From contig NC_087070.1 in the NCBI RefSeq assembly GCF_963678635.1, positions 30,532,390-30,596,389 of the forward strand: a stretch of 64,000 nucleotides of DNA, in the 5' to 3' direction. Positions 46,011 through 58,706 of the stretch are shown one piece after another. This DNA is from Symsagittifera roscoffensis (taxonomy: Eukaryota; Xenacoelomorpha; Acoela; Convolutidae). How positions within the stretch are numbered: the first letter of the stretch is position 1; each line of letters opens with the position of its first letter. The notes below the pieces were generated by a model that was given only the letters and a program-made list of their open reading frames with translations, made no database searches and had not been told where the DNA came from. The position numbers and the translations under genes are program-made.

Positions 46011-47278
46011 TTTAGATTTCCCAGCTGAACAAAAAGTTTGATCTAGTGATCCAGGTTTCCCAAATTTGGTTACTTTTATCGAAAAGGCCGATTTTTAAAG
46101 ATTCTTAGAAATTAAGGAATTTCAAGGTGATATCTACTCTCAATCATTTTTTATCTGCTTAGTAAATTTCTGCTACTGTTTGTTCTGTGAACAAGTTGAG
46201 AATATAAAATTTTATTAATTAAAAAACTAAAGCTACTTCAATTTCGATCAAATATAGCTACAGGAAATCACATGAAGCAATTGACACAACACCAATTTTT
46301 GGTTAAATAATGTAATGCATATTTAATTGAAATGAAATCGGTTTTGGGTTCGTTTGAACATGATTGCGGTATATTTGTTGGGTTTGCTTCTCTAACTCGT
46401 GTAAGGGCATCTCAGTTTGGATTGAACCAAATGGAGTTCTTGCTGACATCGAAGAATCACTAAAACAGTCCAAATAAGAAAACTCAGCTCGCGAGAGCTT
46501 TGTCTAGTTGCTTCTTTTCTGGTTCGTGATCAAAGAGTTTTATCTTGGTAAATTTTTTGTTTTATTGAAATCAAAATCATCAACTGATTAGGCAGCAAAG
46601 TTCAGGTGATTTTGAAGCGCATTTGGTGAAGTGAATTACAAATTATCCTAAAACTACAAATATTTTGTATTAGACTACACTACATTACAGAATACAGAAC
46701 TTGACACAGATCAAATAGCACATCTATAGCGTTACATCCAGAGTGTTAATTGCTATACAATTAACCGAACAATTCTTGTGTTACAAAATACCTTAACGCT
46801 CTTCAAAATAGGATCAAACTAAGATGTTGGTGCGCTTGTAATAGCCTGGCCTGGAGCCGGCGCAGGTTCGACTCCCGCTGCCGCCCCCGATTTTGGAAGC
46901 GCTACTTGATGCATTGCGCCGGCCTCCGGCTCTAATGCCTTTGTACTCGACCTACAAGCATAGCAATCTACATACATTTGATGTAAATTTCCGGTAATAT
47001 TTCATTGCATTGCCAGGAGACCGTTGAAGTGTCATCAATCTTAGTTAATTAAAAGAACCAATGCTAAATGAAGCAATCTAATTGTGAAGTACACTCGCTT
47101 TTTGTGGCATTAGTTATTCGGAGCTGTTTTTGCATGTATATTTGACACAAATTGGAACTTAAATTAAGATGTTTGTCAGTTCTATCAAACTACAGATGAA
47201 ATTTAGATTCAAAACCTGAATTCTTGAGCAATGAGTATTGAAAAATGGGTATGGAAAAGATGGAAAGTTGATATTTAC
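46011..47278. other. GCC2 intron 12, with a GC-rich tRNA-like patch
   Basis: Mostly plain AT-rich sequence. At about 46835-46935 a GC-rich patch has a B-box GGTTCGACTCC (46865-46875) with GCCGGCGCA before and GCCGCCCCCG after. A second GC patch GCGCCGGCCTCCGGCTC lies downstream. No paired acceptor stem found. Confidence 0.4.
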
Positions 47279-47525
47279 AACGTGGAACATCTGGGTCTTC
47301 CAGAATTGTGGTTTCTGACTGGGTTGTGTTCCTCCTGGCTTTCCGTTGGGTCTCCAGGCATTGAGTATTTTCCAGATAGGACCTGGACTGGAGCTATCCT
47401 CTTCTCCACTGAGCAGTTCTTTCCTGATGTCTTTTCTTCCGAAGATGTAGTAATCTACTGCACGGATGGAAGCCAAGACACTGAAATAAACTCCATAAGC
47501 GAGTCTTCTGCATTTCCGAAGCTTC
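47279..47525 (-). CDS. Membrane protein exon 2 (candidate): cytoplasmic tail
   Basis: It encodes KLRKCRRLAYGVYFSVLASI and then a tail with SGEEDSSSPGP and Pro/Gly/Gln-rich sequence, ending ...MFHV at donor GTT|GTAAAT. The acceptor GCGGAG|G gives the phase needed after exon 1; a second AG eight nt upstream does not. If the donor is not used, the frame runs on to a stop at 47159. The basic start fits just inside a membrane span, but linkage to exon 1 is unproven. Confidence 0.45.
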
Positions 47526-48235
47526 CTCCGCAACTAATTAACTTTAATCTAAGTGATGAATCCAACTTTTGTCTGAGAAAGAAAGAAAAAAGAAAAAGAA
47601 GAAAAAAAGACAGAACGAATTTGTCACCTTTATTTATAACATCGAGTTTAAAAGTACAGCAGATTTAATTTAATCGCTAAATAGTGTTTACAGTACAGGA
47701 ATAAAGTTAAGGATAGGAGAAAAAAATTGTCTATATCTTGGCTACCTCTTAAATTACAATGTCTTAATTGAGTTTTCATTCACTTAGATCGTGCTATAGA
47801 ATTGTTGGGCAAACAAATTTGTTCGCGCTCAATTTTGATTTTTTTTTTTCAGTTTTTGTTTTTGTTTCATTTTGTTCAATCATTCAGTTGAATTTGATTT
47901 CATTTGAAGCAAAAAAACCTCTCCAAAAACTAAAGTGCAAATTATGCTGTGAATGTCATTCAGCACAGACAATTGGTAGAATGACAATTGGTTTCGAAAG
48001 TGGTTTTGGATTCGTATATGTCCAGGTGGAATAAAAATATTGACCATTGACAACATCTTCTCAATTTGAATTAGTTTTATCTAAAACTTGTCAATCAGAA
48101 AATATTCTTGAAATTCAAAGAGTCTCCATATACGTTTTTCTTCGAAACTCAAAAGAAGGCAAGGCTTTAAAAATAATCATTTCTCGAGTTTCAATCTCCT
48201 TGAGTTCATTGACCTTCTTTTTCCAAGTCACTTTG
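47526..48235. other. GCC2 intron 12, R1-like sequence and unassigned DNA
   Basis: A diverged R1 fragment is visible at about 48055-48235 (TTCTCAATTTGAATTAGTTT, CAAAGAGTCTCCATA). It leads into the 4.1 kb duplicated unit. Confidence 0.45.
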
Positions 48236-49740
48236 GCTTTTTTATTTTGACAATGCGTTGGACTTCAAATGTTAATGAACAAAGTGTTCTCTAAGATTTT
48301 TGATAAAACGCCGTTCTATCGTTTTTTTCTGTGAATATTGTTTTGATGTTCAATGTTGATTTCTTAGTACATTTTTTTTAAAAATGTTGTTGTTTCCAAT
48401 AGCTCATTTTTGGCAAAGGTAATAAAAATTGAAATTTTGAATATGAAAACGTCCATAATCTTTATTGATCCAAAGTTTTATAGAAATTGAACGGAAAATA
48501 TTCTTCCATAATCTTTCGTGAGTCCTAGTTTTGCTCCCAAGTCTTATACATAATTGGATGAAAAACATTCTTCCATAAACTATTTGATCCTAAGTCTCAT
48601 AAAAATTGAATGGAAAGTATACTTCCATAATCTTCTTGATCTTAAGTTATATAAAAATTTAAGGGAAAAGACTCTTCCTTTATCTTTCTTGATCCGATTT
48701 TGATCAGTTTCATTCTTGAGCGAAGTCTTAGGATTCGATTCATTTTTCAAGTCATTCAAATGTGGACCAACGCTTTTCTTTCTATAAATTAATAAGCTTA
48801 TGTTTCCATGAAAATGTTTTACGTGCTGAAGTTTTGGATTAGAAAATTCGCCTAAATTTTTTTCTAAAATGTGAAAAATTGCCTACAATATCAAAATTGA
48901 AAAATAAATGTAGTTTTGTAACTTAAAAATAAAATTCTCTTAAACAGAGGAATTAACATTTTTATGAGGAATCGGAATTCTTTTACTTCGCCTAATTTGT
49001 TGTGGGGATTCTTATTAAGGAGTGTTAATGATCGAAGTGAATTTTATCACTTATTTAGAGTCCGCGGTTTCACTTTTGATTTATTTTGAAGTTCATCGCA
49101 ATCTCATTTGCTGGAAGGAAGGCAAAAACTCTCGGATAACGCTAGCTCAAATAGTGCAGAATAGATTTTAGGGTTCAGATTTCCGAGGCGAGTAAAAATA
49201 CGTATCTATTGGCTTTTGAAATGAGGGCCAATGAATAAAGCTTCATGGTAATCTGAGAGTTTTGTTTGTGATTCAAATTTTTTACAGTAATGAACGTAGT
49301 GAAGAATCTTCTATAGGTCTTGCTGGTTTTTTTTCAGGCAAAAGTTAAAATATTGATGCATTTAGGTATAATGCACTTTTTGAGTTGATCCAGTTTTCTC
49401 AAGTTAGGTTCATGTTTTCAAAAAAAGTGCCAATCAGAAATTGTTCTAGAAATTCAAAGAGCTTACAGGGCATCTGTTTTTTTTCTTTGAAATTCAAAAG
49501 TTGAGATTTTTTCAGGAAAGTCTGTTTTTTTTATGTGTCCTTGCGTTCATTACTCTTTTCCAATCTTCGATTGGCTATGTTCTTCGAATTTTAAGTTCCT
49601 TTGTTGATTTTTTTTGTTCGGTCTCACTTTTCTATCTTTTGAGAGCAAGATTAATTGTATTCAAGAAATAGACAATTTTCCCTCCAACAATTTTTTTGTT
49701 GGAAATTGGCCTTGATTTATTATGAAACCTCAATTTTTCC

Positions 49741-49806
49741 TTTTGGTTTAATGGTAAAGCGTGTGCCTTAGGATCACAAGGTCAAGGGTGCGAGTGCCGC
49801 TTGGAC
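49741..49806 (+). mobile_element. tRNA-like sequence inside the 4.1-kb unit (also 53851-53916)
   Basis: TGGTTTAATGGTAAAGC resembles a D-arm/A-box, CCTTAGGAT an anticodon loop with AGG in the anticodon position (proline-like), and GGGTGCGAGTGCC a weak B-box. Arms pair poorly, so it is a relic. Confidence 0.4.
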
Positions 49807-49859
49807 GTTTTTTACTCCGACCATTTGAAAAATGTGGAGGAACTTAGTATTAGGATATG

Positions 49860-50700
49860 TTTTCGTTTTTTTTTATGAATAATGAACAAATTGAGCACTA
49901 TTATATAGGTCTTGCTGATTTTTTTTTGTTTTTTTTTCAGGAAAAAGTGTTAAAATTTGTTCACGCTCTGTTTCGATTTTTCGCGGTTTGACTTGTAGTT
50001 TCTTTTCAAGTTCAGTGCATTTCCATAAAAGGAAAGCAAACTCCACGATCCAAAAGCAAAAGTGTAAAGGTCACGAAAAACGTGATCGACATCTAATTTC
50101 GAAAATGGAAATTAATTATCAAATTTCCCAGCGAAATAAAAGTTTTGCTTATTCATCCAGTTTTCTCACATTGGGTTAATTTTAACAAAAAAAGTGTCCA
50201 TCATAAATTGTTCTACAAATTCAAACAGCTTAGGGCCATCTATTTCTTCAAAATTCAAAAGTCTCCTTGCGTTCATTTCTCTTTTTCAACTGTCAGTTGG
50301 CTATGTTTTTGTTTTCCGCGCAAAATCAGGTCCTACAACTTATCATCGGAATGGGTCGAGTGATATATTGTCTTAAAGCTCTTTCAGTGTGGAGGAAAAC
50401 CAGTTTGAACTTTTTAGTCTAAGTTAATAAGGTAGGCTAAACATGCTTACAAAAGCTTTCTGCACAGATTTTTTTAAAACATTTTTTACCCCTTTTTATT
50501 CATTTTTTTATAAAGATTGCTTTCCAATTGGCCTATTTTACTGTGAATGTCCGAATATATCTTAATTATATTTTTTCGTTCAAATCTTTTTATCACACCA
50601 CGCAGAAAAAAACGACACTAATTTGAGAAAAAACTTTTTATAATAATATGGTCAGAACATATTCTGCGGTACTTGCACAGTAACCGGCTATCCTTGTTTC
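49860..50700 (+). mobile_element. R1 plus family I composite element (also 53970-54810)
   Basis: The left half has R1 phrases (TATAGGTCTTGCTGATTTTT, GCGGTTTGACTT, TTTCCCAGCGAAATAAAAG, CATTTCTCTTTTTCAACTG). It then continues without break into the family I core (TTTTCCGCGCAAAATCAGGT) and ends with family I's TACTTGCACAGTAACCGGCT ATCC tail. The two repeats are either parts of one longer element or a fusion. Confidence 0.6.
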
Positions 50701-52344
50701 GATATGTATACAAATTGATCAAGTTTTGAAGGAAATTTGTCGGAGGATTGTTTGTCGGCTTATTTTTTATTCTGTATTTCATTGGTTTTGGTATTGAAAT
50801 GGTTTTGGCCTATATTACATTGGTGTAATCGTTTTTCATTTGTCACTAAAGGTAATTTTATGTTTAAGCTTTTGTATGTTTCAGGCAAGGTGGTCGTATA
50901 ATCTTCAATTGACAAAAAACTGAATTGCACGAAATTGTTTATGACAGTTTTTTTTTTCGTATCAACGGGCTTCTCTAGGATTGTCGATTAAGTTGCCGCT
51001 CTGGAAGTTATTCTGAAAACTTATTATGAATAGTGATTGTGTTTTTCGACTGAACAGTAGTCCAGAGAAACGTATGAAGTTTTTGTTGATAGATTTTTCG
51101 TTTTTTTTTTTCAAATAGATTTTTCGACTTAGCGGCTTCCGCCTCGTTTTCATTTCGCTTTCTTGCAAGGCTGCTAGCATCAATTTTTCTGCTAAGTTTC
51201 TGCTTACATTAATACTACTAATTCAACGGTCTGCTGTCTGCGCGTTTAGTTTTTTTTCTTAGCAACTGATTAAGATATAGGGTTTAAAATTGCTGGATTG
51301 AAAACTCGACGAATTCTGTTTCTGAGGCGTTAATTGGCTGTCAATTCATTTTCAGATGGTTATCTGCAAATATCCCTGAGAGCAACAGAAAGCACTGGAG
51401 TTTATGGACTCAAATTTGTTTTTTTTTGGGAAGCTGATGTACTTGAAATTTCGGCTAATTATTTCTTAGTATTTCTGCAGTGACAAGGGAATTTTAGTCG
51501 AAAGTTAGATAAGAGTATCCCGGCTCATGGATAAAGTTACAATCAACAGTTATTGTGCTGGCTTTATTTTTTCAGTGGTCTAGTAATGTGACCAGGACAA
51601 AACGTCTGAATCGTGCAATGCAGTCAGTCGTCTTCGTTTTTTGACGCCAGACCTCAAACGTTTAAAGTTCTATCAGCTATTGTTTTCTCGATGCAAGTCG
51701 AGCGTCGTTTTAATTTCTAGTACCTGTTGTTTTCACGGTGAGCAAGTCATTAGTTGTTTACGAGGATGTGTGCACAAGAACACCTCTGGGACTACTTATG
51801 ATTGACTGGTCAATTAACGCCTCCAAAACTAAACTCTTCTAGTTCCTTTATCTAGATCCTTTCGTATGCGTCAGCCATGGTTGTGCTAGCAAGTGTAATG
51901 TAATAGTAAGACTATTCGTGTTTTTTAACTTAAGTCGAAAAAATTGGTGCAATTTTTGGGACAACTTGTAATTTGGCAGCATGTGCTTTGACATTCGATA
52001 AGTAAAAAGTTAACACAGTTGATGCATTTTTCGCTCATCAATTGAACCGAAAAAAGCTATCTTATATATTAAATGAAAGTTGGAATGCGCTATGGACGCC
52101 ATGTTTAAGCGAGTTTTATAGGGGACAATGGTTAACAAGAGGCGTCAAGTTTAGACAGATAGTCTTGAAGTTTTGAGAAACGTTTTCAATTTCCAGATTT
52201 GAATGACAAACGCCAAAGTTTGAAATTTGAATGTTATCAAAAAAGCGCCACTCATAAATCGTTCTAAAAATTCAAAGAGCTCAACGGGCTTCAATTCAAT
52301 GAGCTTAACGTATTTTTTTTATGTAACTTTATTATTATTATGTA

Positions 52345-55300
52345 GCTTTTTTATTTTGACAATGCGTTGGACTTCAAATGTTAATGAACAAAGTGTTCTC
52401 TAAGATTTTTGATAAAACGCCGTTCTATCGTTTTTTTCTGTGAATATTGTTTTGATGTTCAATGTTGATTTCTTAGTACATTTTTTTTAAAAATGTTGTT
52501 GTTTCCAATAGCTCATTTTTGGCAAAGGTAATAAAAATTGAAATTTTGAATATGAAAACGTCCATAATCTTTATTGATCCCAAGTTTTATAGAAATTGAA
52601 CGGAAAATATTCTTCCATAATCTTTCGTGAGTCCTAGTTTTGCTCCCAAGTCTTATACATAATTGGATGAAAAACATTCTTCCATAAACTATTTGATCCT
52701 AAGTCTCATAAAAATTGAATGGAAAGTATACTTCCATAATCTTCTTGATCTTAAGTTATATAAAAATTTAAGGGAAAAGACTCTTCCTTTATCTTTCTTG
52801 ATCCGATTTTGATCAGTTTCATTCTTGAGCGAAGTCTTAGGATTCGATTCATTTTTCAAGTCATTCAAATGTGGACCAACGCTTTTCTTTCTATAAATTA
52901 ATAAGCTTATGTTTCCATGAAAATGTTTTACGTGCTGAAGTTTTGGATTAGAAAATTCGCCTAAATTTTTTTCTAAAATGTGAAAAATTGCCTACAATAT
53001 CAAAATTGAAAAATAAATGTAGTTTTGTAACTTAAAAATAAAATTCTCTTAAACAGAGGAATTAACATTTTTATGAGGAATCGGAATTCTTTTACTTCGC
53101 CTAATTTGTTGTGGGGATTCTTATTAAGGAGTGTTAATGATCGAAGTGAATTTTATCACTTATTTAGAGTCCGCGGTTTCACTTTTGATTTATTTTGAAG
53201 TTCATCGCAATCTCATTTGCTGGAAGGAAGGCAAAAACTCTCGGATAACGCTAGCTCAAATAGTGCAGAATAGATTTTAGGGTTCAGATTTCCGAGGCGA
53301 GTAAAAATACGTATCTATTGGCTTTTGAAATGAGGGCCAATGAATAAAGCTTCATGGTAATCTGAGAGTTTTGTTTGTGATTCAAATTTTTTACAGTAAT
53401 GAACGTAGTGAAGAATCTTCTATAGGTCTTGCTGGTTTTTTTTCAGGCAAAAGTTAAAATATTGATGCATTTAGGTATAATGCACTTTTTGAGTTGATCC
53501 AGTTTTCTCAAGTTAGGTTCATGTTTTCAAAAAAAGCGCCAATCAGAAATTGTTCTAGAAATTCAAAGAGCTTACAGGGCATCTGTTTTTTTTCTTTGAA
53601 ATTCGAAAGTTGAGATTTTTTCAGGAAAGTCTGATTTTTTTATGTGTCCTTGCGTTCATTACTCTTTTCCAATCTTCGATTGGCTATGTTCTTCGAATTA
53701 TAAGTTCCTTTGTTGATTTTTTTTGTTCGGTCTCACTTTTCTATCTTTTGAGAGCAAGATTAATTGTATTCAAGAAATAGACAATTTTCCCTCCAACAAT
53801 TTTTTTGTTGGAAATTGGCCTTGATTTATTATGAAACCTCAATTTTTCCTTTTGGTTTAATGGTAAATCGTGTGCCTTAGGATCACAAGGTCAAGGGTGC
53901 GAGTGCCGCTTGGACGTTTTTTACTCCGACCATTTGAAAAATGTGGAGGAACTTAGTATTAGGATATGTTTTCGTTTTTTTTTATGAATAATGAACAAAT
54001 TGAGCACTATTATATAGGTCTTGCTGATTTTTTTTTTGTTTTTTTTTCAGGAAAAAGTGTTAAAATTTGTTCACGCTCTGTTTCGATTTTTCGCGGTTTG
54101 ACTTGTAGTTTCTTTTCAAGTTCAGTGCATTTCCATAAAAGGAAAGCAAACTCCACGATCCAAAAGCAAAAGTGTAAAGGTCACGAAAAACGTGATCGAC
54201 ATCTAATTTCGAAAATGGAAATTAATTATCAAATTTCCCAGCGAAATAAAAGTTTTGCTTATTCATCCAGTTTTCTCACATTGGGTTAATTTTAACAAAA
54301 AAAGTGTCCATCATAAATTGTTCTACAAATTCAAACAGCTTAGGGCCATCTATTTCTTCAAAATTCAAAAGTCTCCTTGCGTTCATTTCTCTTTTTCAAC
54401 TGTCAGTTGGCTATGTTTTTGTTTTCCGCGCAAAATCAGGTCCTACAACTTATCATCGGAATGGGTCGAGTGATATATTGTCTTAAAGCTCTTTCAGTGT
54501 GGAGGAAAACCAGTTTGAACTTTTTAGTCTAAGTTAATAAGGTAGGCTAAACATGCTTACAAAAGCTTTCTGCACAGATTTTTTTAAAACATTTTTTACC
54601 CCTTTTTATTCATTTTTTTATAAAGATTGCTTTCCAATTGGCCTATTTTACTGTGAATGTCCGAATATATCTTAATTATATTTTTTCGTTCAAATCTTTT
54701 TATCACACCACGCAGAAAAAAACGACACTAATTTGAGAAAAAACTTTTTATAATAATATGGTCAGAACATATTCTGCGGTACTTGCACAGTAACCGGCTA
54801 TCCTTGTTTCGATATGTATACAAATTGATCAAGTTTTGAAGGAAATTTGTCGGAGGATTGTTTGTCGGCTTATTTTTTATTCTGTATTTCATTGGTTTTG
54901 GTATTGAAATGGTTTTGGCCTATATTACATTGGTGTAATCGTTTTTCATTTGTCACTAAAGGTAATTTTATGTTTAAGCTTTTGTATGTTTCAGGCAAGG
55001 TGGTCGTATAATCTTCAATTGACAAAAAACTGAATTGCACGAAATTGTTTATGACAGTTTTTTTTTCGTATCAACGGGCTTCTCTAGGATTGTCGATTAA
55101 GTTGCCGCTCTGGAAGTTATTCTGAAAACTTATTATGAATAGTGATTGTGTTTTTCGACTGAACAGTAGTCCAGAGAAACGTATGAAGTTTTTGTTGATA
55201 GATTTTTCGTTTTTTTTTTTCAAATAGATTTTTCGACTTAGCGGCTTCCGCCTCGTTTTCATTTCGCTTTCTTGCAAGGCTGCTAGCATCAATTTTTCTG

Positions 55301-56434
55301 CTAAGTTTCTGCTTACATTAATACTACTAATTCAACGGTCTGCTGTCTGCGCGTTTAGTTTTTTTTCTTAGCAACTGATTAAGATATAGGGTTTAAAATT
55401 GCTGGATTGAAAACTCGACGAATTCTGTTTCTGAGGCGTTAATTGGCTGTCAATTCATTTTCAGATGGTTATCTGCAAATATCCCTGAGAGCAACAGAAA
55501 GCACTGGAGTTTATGGACTCAAATTTGTTTTTTTTTGGGAAGCTGATGTACTTGAAATTTCGGCTAATTATTTCTTAGTATTTCTGCAGTGACAAGGGAA
55601 TTTTAGTCGAAAGTTAGATAAGAGTATCCCGGCTCATGGATAAAGTTACAATCAACAGTTATTGTGCTGGCTTTATTTTTTTCAGTGGTCTAGTAATGTG
55701 ACCAGGACAAAACGTCTGAATCGTGCAATGCAGTCAGTCGTCTTCGTTTTTTGACGCCAGACCTCAAACGTTTAAAGTTCTATCAGCTATTGTTTTCTCG
55801 GTGCAAGTCGAGCGTCGTTTTAATTTCTAGTACCTGTTGTTTTCACGGTGAGCAAGTCATTAGTTGTTTACGAGGATGTGTGCACAAGAACACCTCTGGG
55901 ACTACTTATGATTGACTGGTCAATTAACGCCTCCAAAACTAAACTCTTCTAGTTCCTTTATCTAGATCCTTTCGTATGCGTCAGCCATGGTTGTGCTAGC
56001 AAGTGTAATGTAATAGTAAGACTATTCGTGTTTTTTAACTTAAGTCGAAAAAATTGGTGCAATTTTTGGGACAACTTGTAATTTGGCAGCATGTGCTTTG
56101 ACATTCGATAAGTAAAAAGTTAACACAGTTGATGCATTTTTCGCTCATCAATTGAACCGAAAAAAGCTATCTTATATATTAAATGAAAGTTGGATGCGCT
56201 ATGGACGCCATGTTTAAGCGAGTTTTATAGGGGACAATGGTTAACAAGAGGCGTCAAGTTTAGACAGATAGTCTTGAAGTTTTGAGAAACGTTTTCAATT
56301 TCCAGATTTGAATGACAAACGCCAAAGTTTGAAATTTGAATGTTATCAAAAAAGCGCCACTCATAAATCGTTCTAAAAATTCAAAGAGCTCAACGGGCTT
56401 CAATTCAATGAGCTTAACGTATTTTTTTTATGTT
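52345..56434. repeat. 4.1-kb tandem segmental duplication, copy B
   Basis: A near-identical copy of 48236-52324. Differences visible by eye include AAAGCG to AAATCG in the tRNA-like sequence (near 53868) and G to A-type changes in the R1 copy. Its last ~410 bp are also the first half of the 803-bp duplication. Confidence 0.95.
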
Positions 56435-57630
56435 TACTTGCTTTCATTACTTTTTCCAATCTCCGATTGGCTATGTTTACGATTTTTTGATTTTTGTTTT
56501 TCAAATTTAGATTTAGAAATTTTCACAAAGTTTGAAATTGGCTATTGTGGGAGGCTGGCGGCTGTCTGGGTACATTCAGGGTTTGCAAATATTGTCTCTA
56601 AAAATGACTGCTTCAATCTTTTTAGCTTCCGAGATGACGTTTTTTTAAATATTTTTTGAATGTTAATAAAAAGTTAAAATTTGAAAATTACACAAAGTTT
56701 GAAGTAGGCAACCCAAGGTTTGCAAAATTGGCCCCAAATATGACTCTGCAAAAAATTATAGCTTTTGATTTATGAGTTTTTCGTAATTTTTGAATTCTTT
56801 TTCAAAAAGTTTAGATTTGAAGTTAGGTTCGTGTTTTTTAACTTAAGTCGAAAAAATTGGTGCAATTTTTGGGACAACTTGTAATTTGGCAGCATGTGCT
56901 TTGACATTCGATAAGTAAAAAGTTAACACAGTTGATGCATTTTTCGCTCATCAATTGAACCGAAAAAAGCTATCTTATATATTAAATGAAAGTTGGATGC
57001 GCTATGGACGCCATGTTTAAGCGAGTTTTATAGGGGACAATGGTTAACAAGAGGCGTCAAGTTTAGACAGATAGTCTTGAAGTTTTGAGAAACGTTTTCA
57101 ATTTCCAGATTTGAATGACAAACGCCAAAGTTTGAAATTTGAATGTTATCAAAAAAGCGCCACTCATAAATCGTTCTAAAAATTCAAAGAGCTCAACGGG
57201 CTTCAATTCAATGAGCTTAACGTATTTTTTTTATGTTTACTTGCTTTCATTACTTTTTCCAATCTCCGATTGGCTATGTTTACGATTTTTTGATTTTTGT
57301 TTTTCAAATTTAGATTTAGAAATTTTCACAAAGTTTGAAATTGGCTATTGTGGGAGGCTGGCGGCTGTCTGGGTACATTCAGGGTTTGCAAATATTGTCT
57401 CTAAAAATGACTGCTTCAATCTTTTTAGCTTCCGAGATGACGTTTTTTTAAATATTTTTTGAATGTTAATAAAAAGTTAAAATTTGAAAATTACACAAAG
57501 TTTGAAGTAGGCAACCCAAGGTTTGCAAAATTGGCCCCAAATATGACTCTGCAAAAAATTATAGCTTTTGATTTATGAGTTTTTCGTAATTTTTGAATTC
57601 TTTTTCAAAAAGTTTAGATTTGAAGTTAGC
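56025..57630. repeat. 803-bp tandem duplication overlapping the 4.1-kb unit
   Basis: 56025-56827 is repeated at 56828-57630 with an exact offset of 803. The first half is the end of the 4.1-kb unit; the second half is ~155 bp satellite-like sequence. The junction is at GAAGTTAGG|TTCGTG. It must have formed after copy B existed, or together with it. Confidence 0.94.
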
Positions 57631-58330
57631 TAACCTATGGTGGCGTACTGTCAAAGGTTTTTCAAAGGTTGTGATTTTGGCCTCGAAATATGAATAACCA
57701 AAGAATTTTTGATTACGTGATATGATATTTTTTTGTTATTCTGTCATAAATTCCAAACAACATAGATTTTATAAACTTACCAAAATTTGACACTCCCAAC
57801 TGTAAATGATCTCCAAAATCTCAAATATTGCAAATTTTAAATAAAATTTAACATTTCCAGCATTTAAGTGGGTTGCTGTCAATGTACTCTCATATGTTGC
57901 AAATTTTTCCTTCAAGTATGGCTGAAAACATTTGATTTTCCGAGTTATAACAAGATTTTAAAGATTTTTGACTCGAAGAATTGAAATTTTCACAACGTAG
58001 ATTCCTAAAACTACAAAAAGTTGAAATTCCCAACTTTATGGTAAGTTTTCTTAGGGATAGTATAAACTCAACGCCAATTGCTATATGAAATTTTGCCCCG
58101 AATAATGTTAAGTTCTTAAATCTGCTTGAATTTCTTAATTAGATAAACTAACCTTTTGCCAATGTTTCTGGGGTAGAAAAAATTGAAAATTTTCATAGTT
58201 GTAATGGCTTGCTGAGAAAGGCTTGACTTTTTCGAAGCGATTCAAGGTATGAAATAGCTTTATTGTTTCCATGTTCTATAGCTTCAATGACTTGCTTAGA
58301 AAAGTTTTGAGAACAGGTTCAGGTACTTTC
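57631..58330. repeat. Remnants of the ~155-bp and ~80-85-bp satellites
   Basis: Phrases such as GGTGGCGTACTGTCAAAGG and GGGTTGCTGTCAATGTACTC belong to the ~155 bp satellite. GGCTTGACTTTTTCGAAGCG and GACTTGCTTAGAAAAG (about 58205-58305) belong to the ~80-85 bp satellite. Confidence 0.65.
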
Positions 58331-58706
58331 TTTTTCCTGGGACCTAACTATCTTACTTGTACCCCGGTTCAAGCTGAAAAGAAGTTTGAGATATTTAACA
58401 GATTCATTTTTTTTCAAGCCGGTTGATTTTTGAAGACGTGCTTGCTAGTTTGTTTCAAACAACAGTGCAATAACAAAAATTTCATTTCAGAAATTTTCCT
58501 ACTCAATATATCTGACTTTTTTTGAAACGCGTAATTAAGTCATAATTTGGTTCGACGTTTTCCAATTTGTTACATGCAAAGTTTGTGTAACCGCCTTTAC
58601 TTTAGTGTATTCCTAATTATTGTATGCAAAAAAAGTATTTCAATGTGAAATTTATGAATACGTCCAAAAGTTATGAACACGAAATGATACAATAGATTGA
58701 GCTAAC

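Larger units (their letters stand above)
48236..52324. repeat. 4.1-kb tandem segmental duplication, copy A
   Basis: It matches 52345-56434 at an offset of about 4109-4110 with only scattered single-base differences and homopolymer-length changes. It contains R1 copies, a tRNA-like sequence (49741-49806) and an R1/family I composite (49860-50700). No intact gene lies inside. The two copies are separated by a 20-bp AT-rich spacer. Confidence 0.95.

Noticed and set aside
47231-47668. 145-codon plus-strand open frame
   Set aside because: It is opposite the membrane-protein exon 2 candidate, whose strand has better splice sites and a sensible juxtamembrane sequence. Some doubt remains.
49988-50376. 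Open frames of 60-107 codons repeated at 53966-54486
   Set aside because: They are frames within the R1/family I composite and its duplicate, with no coding signature.
56336-57462. Identical 107-codon open frames 803 bp apart
   Set aside because: They arise from the 803-bp duplication of satellite-like DNA; no domain.
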